From: Sambucus nigra
Lineage: Eukaryota > Streptophyta > Magnoliopsida > Dipsacales > Adoxaceae
Assembly: GCA_949130495.1 (NCBI GenBank)
Contig: OX422208.1
Span: 644,822,023-644,886,022 of the forward strand
Direction of reading: 5' to 3'
DNA: 64,000 bases
In this document: piece by piece, positions 58,286-64,000 of the stretch
How positions within the stretch are numbered: the stretch's first letter is position 1
Layout of the letters: each line of letters starts with the position of its first letter
Translations under genes and position numbers: made by a program
Notes under the pieces: model-generated
Databases searched by the model: none
Told to the model about the DNA's origin: nothing
Seen by the model: only the letters and a program-made list of their open reading frames with translations

Positions 58286-61136
58286 TGTAATACCCCGTAT
58301 TTTTTAGAGATTTTATTTTAATTGTGGAATTAGTATTAATTAATTTAAATGGATAAAATTTAATTATTAAATCATCCGAATTTAAATGTAATAATTACTA
58401 GCGTGACGAGAGTTAGTATTTATCGATGATAATTATGTTGAATATTACTTAGCGAGTAAAGTAATATATCATTATGAAAATATTATTATGGCCGGGAGTA
58501 AAAAAATACTGCAGTTGCAATATATTTAGTTGGGATGCGCATGTGAGTCGTGTCGGTACTACTTTATTGGGTTAAAAATATAATTTACTTTTAAGTAACT
58601 CATATGACCGTTTTGAGTTTGTCGATGAGTCCGGAAGGATTAAGATAGTCAGAAAACTCTAATTGGATGTTTTATTTGGGTTTCGGGGCAATTTAGGCCA
58701 AACTGACACTCCGGAGGGGGTTTTTAGTCTTTTGAGAATTTTGGGAATTCAAATGGACGAAAATAGAAAATTAAAAAGGAAGAGTGGGTGGATAATAGAC
58801 CATCTCTGAGTTTACAAACCTACTTAATAGAGAGAGAGAACCAAAGAGGAAGAGGAAGAACTCCATAGGAGCCCAAGAATAAAGACTCAAGCTCTCACAC
58901 CAAAAATTACACCAATGCGTAGATCGTGAAGAAAGGATCAACCCTACACCAATTTCATCCAGTGAATCAGAGGTTCACAAAAAGGCAAGTGTTTATCTTG
59001 CTGAATTTTTAGAGCATATATGATTCATGTTAATGTAGTTGATGGAATAACCATGATATTATGAATTTAGGATAGAAATTGGGTATTAATCTTTAATTGG
59101 GAGTATAGGTTTGCATGTAGTTGAATAACCATATTTTGGGTATGACAAATCTGGTTTTTGTATGTTAATTTCACAAAATTAAATCTGGGATTAAATAGTT
59201 GTAAATGGAGGTTATGTGAAATTAAGGCTTGATGAAGAATTGATAAATTAATTGAAATTCATGTTATACTTTTAGGGATTTGATGTTAAAAACGGATGGA
59301 AAATATTCTAATACTAGGCGATATGATTTAAAGTTGTTGAATTTGGATTAGGATGAGTTTTGAAGTAATTTTATGGTTGAACAAATTAGAAAAACGTAAG
59401 TTTGGGAAGACAAGAACGAACCCTGAATTCTCGTTCGAAGACCTGCCCAGGTTGTTCGAACGACCTCGTTCCAACGAGATTTTAGAGTTCATTCGAAGTG
59501 CTCAACTCGTTCAAACGAGAATCCTCGGGTTCTACTGAGATTTCATAAACTCCAATTTTTGCTCAAATGAGTTAAAAATCCTTCTAGGTTCCTTTAAGTG
59601 AGAGAATATGATCTATGCTATCCTAGAGTAGGTTCTTTTCATGATTTAGTAGTGGGAGGGATTGTGTAACTAACAAGGGAATGGGTTGGAATGAGATAAC
59701 CTTTGAGGGCATATATGACAAAGAGGTAAATCGTACAGTTAAAGTATAGTGGGTAGTAGGGACGAATATACTACATATAAATTCAGAAACTTAGGTTGCG
59801 TGAATACCCAATGAATATAATAGGTTGTGTGTATACTTATTGATTGAACTATTATGTGTATAACATACCTACGTTGCTTGCTATCGAGTGAGGTTGCGCG
59901 TTGTGGATGATCATGCCTTGAGGATCCTTAGGGTGGGATATTAATTTGTACCACTAGAGCATAGAACCTAGGTACGGGCTATCTGTGAGAATGGTAGTGA
60001 TGACGGTCGTATGGTGCGTAGGTATGTGCATAGCCCATCGGCTTGGAACTATGTTCACCTCCAATATGTTTGTTTGTTTTGATGGCTCACGAGAGATTGA
60101 ACCTTTAGTCCTTATCGCAATGAGCGATGCACCAGGACATGATAGCAGAGTATGCATGCATCGCAGTTGTGTCTCGGGGTGTAGTATTGTATATATATAT
60201 ACTTGTGATACTATCTACTGTGTGAATTAAGTAGGCATATATAAAAATGGAATATGAAATGAACTAAGTTGGTGAACACTTTACATATATTAAATTGAAA
60301 GGGAGTTTATCCATATTAAAGAGGAATTAATTATAGGTATAATGTATACTGCAAAGGAAATATATGGGAACAATATTGGACAATGATTAGATGTTAAACG
60401 GGAATTACCTAATTAGCATGAGAATAGAAACTAGTAGGGTTTGATGGAACGTTAGGGTGCACATTAGATGAGAGGTGAGCATATCAAGTGAGTAAGATAA
60501 CCTAACATGATTAATATATGTGTTATAAACTCATTTTAAGCACTTGCTGATTTTTAAACTGTTTTGAACTCGAGCTATGACCCGTATTCTGCAAATCTGT
60601 TTTCTTGTCAAATTTTTTTTAGGTGCCCAGCCACAAGGACACCGAGCATAGGAGATCCATTCACTTGATGAGCTATAGCTGCTATGGAAGTTACAGGACC
60701 TTGGTAGTAGACTCTTCTATGTCTATCATTTCCTCCTTTGGAGTTATTTCACCAGTTAGGGCATGTTACCCCTTTTCATTCAGATGTTGAGAGTTTTTGG
60801 ATTTGGTTATTTACTTCATTTAGTTGTTGAGTTTATTTATGTTGGATTATTACATTTGGGATTTAGACTGGAAGTATTTTCTCCAACTTCATTTTATTAT
60901 TGCAGTTATTTCCTATCATATGAGATTTATGTGAATAGTGAATTTTAATTATTTTGTTAGCCTAGTTTTATAGTAATTAAAAGATAAAATTTTGACGTCA
61001 ACCTTTTTAAATATTAGGTGGTTAGTATTTAATAATAAAGTTTTCGACAGTGATGCATAATCTGAACCTACCGGATATTCTGATTTAATTTTATAAAGGA
61101 CTGATCACCCGGTATTTAATTAGGCGGGGTGTCACA
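58286..61136 (+). repeat. TEK-E 3' LTR
   Basis: 2851 bp, TGTAATACCCCGTATTTTTT to GGGTGTCACA. Identity with the 5' LTR is roughly 90-95% by eye, lowest in the first 100 bp. The (AT)n near 60,190 is shorter than in the 5' LTR, and the palindrome cluster lies at 59,430-59,530. Confidence 0.9.
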
Positions 61137-61141
61137 GGGAC

Positions 61142-62180
61142 TAGCGAGTGGACATATTAATTGTTGTTGCCGCGTTCTAAGTACTGGACTAGGGAGTTTG
61201 AATTTGTACATTTGGGTATTTTCTAGGTATGAGACTAGGAAATACATCGTTACATTATTTTATCCCCGGCATGAGACTAGTAAATGATTGTGTTTTAAGT
61301 ATTCTTCCTAGGTGAGGGATTAGGTTATATTTATGATTTTGTGATCTTTAGGTATGGGACTAAGGATTGATTGTAGTTGTGATGCCCGAAGTATAAGTGG
61401 GGGATAGTTGTAAATAATGAAAATATAATAAATAAAATAAGATTAATACCTACGGTAATAAACGAGTATTAAAGACGGATTAAGGTGCGTCACTGTATGT
61501 GCGGTGGGGGTAGGCCGACCATTACGATGATTGTGGGATCCTTGTTGTCTTGGCTACTTTGACAGTTTGTGATGTGTATCACTGTAAGTGCATTTGTGGA
61601 CAGGCTAGCCGTTTCGATGATTGCAGGACCCATGGTGTCTTGGCTATTTTGATGGTTTGTGTTGGTTTCGCGAGTATGTGCAGTGTCTAATGTGGACCGA
61701 CCATTATGACGATTGTAAAACCTAAACCAACTAGCCATAGTGATGTGTCGTGGGTGGGGAACACCGTGGTATGTGTAGGCTAAGTAAAATTGGGTCGATG
61801 GGCTATAGTGATGGATATAGATTTGATGTGTTGAGACGTTAGGTGCGCCATGAGTATGTGTAAAACCAATAGAAATTTTGACTGGCTATAATGGCGACGC
61901 ATCGATAATGTGATTAATATTGATAAAGATAATTGAATTGAGTAAGTCAATGGAGTGAAATTTAATGAAATGTTGAAATAAACATAATTAGATTTGCGTA
62001 GTGAAATGGCTCGATTTATGTGGGTGGTTGTTATAGTTTTACATTATTCGCATCGTTACTATATTGCTTTATTTAATTTAAAATCCTCAATAATGATATT
62101 TATCTCTTATAATGTGTATGACTGGATTCATGGATCCTGTTACCTTTTAAAAATGGATTCAAGATTTAGTCTTAGATAGA
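61142..62180 (+). mobile_element. TGTAATAC-type LTR, right part
   Basis: Continuation of 49,643-51,170 behind TEK-E. 61,142-61,380 carries GGTATGAGACTAGG-type motifs about every 43 bp (51,161; 61,226; 61,268; 61,312; 61,355). TEK-E hit the first of them. Then 61,490-61,740 has three looser units of about 90 bp (GACCATTACGATGATTGTGG, then TCTTGGCTACTTTGA). No gene. Confidence 0.5.
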
Positions 62181-62959
62181 CGAAATCCAATCAAAGATAA
62201 CAAACAATAAATAAGCGGTGTATGTGAATGAATAGAGATGGAGATGGGGATAAGAATATTAACAACAAGAATTACATGGTTCAGCCCTCAAGAATGAGCC
62301 TACGTCCACAGGTTACCTTTTTATACTAGTATTGTATTAGTATAATGGGGTCGTCTATTTTGTTCACACAATAAGAATGACGAAATATTTCTATTTTATC
62401 AATAAGAGAGTTGGTTGATTGCTCGCTCATAATCAATTAGGGATCCGACTTTTTATAGTAAATCCTTATGAAGGAATGTATGTTGGTCAGTATGGGCCAG
62501 GTTAAGGTATCTTGTGAATGGAGCACTCACGAATAGTTTAATGTTTCACCCATTTAAAGAAGGTTTCGCAAATGATGGTGTCTGTCATGCCACGCACATA
62601 TTGTTGGTCAGCCTTTAACACTGTCACTAACATTGCAAGTCATTAAATAGACTTGCTGGTATCCATCTAGTCCACCTAGGTGGAAAGGAGGTCGATCTCT
62701 TTGTAGACCCGAGATCCCTCCCTAGTATCTTGTAAGGATAATATTTATGTCATTGTCCGCGAGAATCTAGGTATTGTATGTATTGTTCTAGATCACGTAA
62801 GATATGGAGTATCACATACATTGGCACGTATGCATGATCATCCACAATGTCCACTATACGAATAATTGGTGAGGTGCTCATCATCATGCACCCGTCATCT
62901 TCAATGTGCGTCACGTTCAACTTCAGCCGTTATCTACAACTCCATTACTTTATGGTATT
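62181..62959 (-). mobile_element. copia-type LTR-like block, minus orientation
   Basis: On - it reads GTGGACGTAGGCTCATTC and then GGGCTGAACCATGTAATTC, the same R/U5 phrase as in the block at 46.9-47.0 kb. Ends are unclear; no coding sequence. Confidence 0.4.
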
Positions 62960-63768
62960 ATTTTATTTGAAGCTCTTAGTTTTTCGCAATTATATCAGGG
63001 AGAATTTTTATTCGATTTTAACTTTATTTTATTTTAATCAAATAGAGGCTGGATTTTAAAATAAAATATTTTTCACTAGCAGTCTATCACACGACTTAGC
63101 ATTGTCATTTGATAGGGTCGCTTGAATACCCTTTCCTCATATGAATCAAACGAACCCGTATTATTTTGGTTTTTAATAAGTCGCTTTAATGAGATGAACA
63201 CTAGTTTCAACGGCCTCTATATTTCATTCGAACGAATTAGCATCGCCTTGATTTCCATGTTTGCCTATTATAACTTACTTTCTATAGGTTTTTCGTAAGA
63301 CTTTAACTCTGCCTCCTACAGAACTGCTATATTTTAAGTCTTCCCTTTTAAAGGCCAAAAACACTTTAGATTCACACAAACCTCCCATATTATATTTGTG
63401 AATCATTGAGAAACCCTCATAGACTTATATTTTTATCTTGGAGTGGTACTTGTGGAGAAGCGGTATCCATTGTTGTTCTTAGAGTTCTTACGGGAGATCT
63501 TACTGAAGAAGATGAACCAAAGCCTGCTGGATATTTGTCTATCGCTATCAGTATTTCTCTATCATTGTAAGTTGTAATTTGCACATATAGTGAAATAAGA
63601 ATTGGTTTTTCCCTTCGGGAATTTTTCCTGAATTTGGCCTTCTTGAATGTTTAGTTGCATGCTATACTCATTTACTACTTTTAATAACCTAGTTGCATGA
63701 ACTAAGGTTTAAAACTGGTATAAAGTTGACATTTAATTAAATAAGTTTTAACATTGAACTGTAACGCA
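62960..63768 (+). mobile_element. Ty1/copia 5' LTR (left limit uncertain)
   Basis: Placed because a primer site and gag start follow. 63,590-63,630 has AGTGAAATAAGAATTGG and TTTTTCCCTTCGGGAATTTT, typical of copia R/U5. The right end may be GTAACGCA at 63,768. A TTCATTCGAACGAA palindrome lies at 63,222. The TG start was not fixed. Confidence 0.5.
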
Positions 63769-63777
63769 CTTTTAAAT

Positions 63778-63789
63778 TGGTATCAGAGC
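63778..63789 (+). promoter_or_regulatory. copia primer binding site
   Basis: TGGTATCAGAGC, complementary to the 3' end of initiator methionine tRNA. Confidence 0.8.
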
Positions 63790-63884
63790 TATTTACGCAG
63801 CTTTACCATGTAATTATTTTTTCGTAAAAATTTTCTTGATATCATTTTTTTACAAAAATTGATTTTGGAAAAAGCTAAGTTCAA

Positions 63885-64000
63885 ATGAATAACCTATATA
63901 ATAGAATTACAACTTTTGATGGATACAGTTATGCTTATTGGAAGGCTAAAATGAGATCCCCTTCGAAGGCTATTGATGAACATGTCCACATTACATGTGA
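63885..64000 (+). CDS. Ty1/copia gag, N-terminal part, cut by window end
   Basis: ATG at 63,885 opens MNNLYNRITTFDGYSYAYWK, then AKMRSPSKAIDEHVHITC, with no stop up to the window end. The F.G..Y..WK..M...L...D..VW pattern is the UBN2-type start of plant copia Gag. It lies 95 bp behind the primer site, the usual place. Whether the rest is intact cannot be seen. Confidence 0.75.
   Translation, partial: MNNLYNRITTFDGYSYAYWKAKMRSPSKAIDEHVHITC

Larger units (their letters stand above)
51171..61136 (+). mobile_element. TEK-E: complete but decayed Tekay-like Ty3/gypsy element
   Basis: 9966 bp with two full LTRs in direct orientation (51,171-54,035 and 58,286-61,136) and a TSD of GGGAC (51,166-51,170 and 61,137-61,141). 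A primer site TGGTATCAGAGC lies at 54,038-54,049, and a purine tract GGGAGGAAGTA lies directly before the right LTR. The phrase TTTTGGGACGAAATTTCGCT with a purine tract at this place is typical of Del/Tekay elements. The internal part is only 4250 bp and almost without frames. Confidence 0.9.

Overview
The window is nuclear DNA of a flowering plant, most likely a eudicot. It is AT-rich and built almost entirely of decayed, nested transposable elements. I see no intact host gene, no tRNA or rRNA gene and no CRISPR array. The plant assignment rests on Tat-lineage Ty3/gypsy elements with a second (archaeal-type) RNase H, Tekay-like LTRs with a TGGTATCAGAGC primer site, Ty1/copia gag fragments, an L1 endonuclease, an hAT element of the DUF4371 kind, and plant mobile domain (PMD) coding sequence.

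Left part (1-11,705). Two facing LTR fragments (about 560-3029 on + and 3140-4649 on -) sit around an (AT)n tract. They are followed by a decayed Tat element, here called TAT-A: RNase H and integrase on + (4655-6285), a PMD pseudogene on - (about 8210-9850), and a tandem array with a unit of about 113 bp (10,168-10,940).

Centre (11,711-41,895). A giant Tat element, TAT-B, is inserted in TAT-A. It is about 19.0 kb once later insertions are removed. Its gag-PR-RT-RH-aRH-IN is on -, and two genes run against it on + near the 3' side: a PMD gene with introns and a DUF7745-like ORF, each with its own TATA box. A minisatellite with a 47-bp unit follows. The most unusual point is that the two LTRs of TAT-B are in inverted orientation, with both U3 (TG) ends outermost, yet the whole is flanked by a 5-bp target duplication (GTAAT). 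TAT-B is split by COP-C (25,137-36,314, TSD GGGTC), a gag-only copia-like element with the order LTR-internal-LTR-internal-LTR. The second internal region of COP-C is in turn split by a 2.8-kb solo LTR (30,951-33,743, TSD TGCAC). This gives four layers of nesting.

Right part (41,901-64,000). A non-coding, LTR-like stretch is followed by an internally deleted hAT element (44,492-46,506, 8-bp TSD CAAGAGAC), a copia-type LTR on -, the 5' part of an L1 endonuclease ORF interrupted by a short inverted-repeat element, an LTR of the TGTAATAC type (from 49,643), and inside it a complete but decayed Tekay-like element, TEK-E (51,171-61,136, TSD GGGAC). The window ends in the primer site and first 38 codons of a Ty1/copia gag.

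These genes do not form a pathway. They are parasitic element genes, nearly all pseudogenes. The parts with possible biological meaning are the captured PMD and DUF7745 genes, the promoter-like palindromes shared between LTRs and these genes, and the abnormal insertion structures. All family assignments come from reading translations and motifs by eye; no database search was run.
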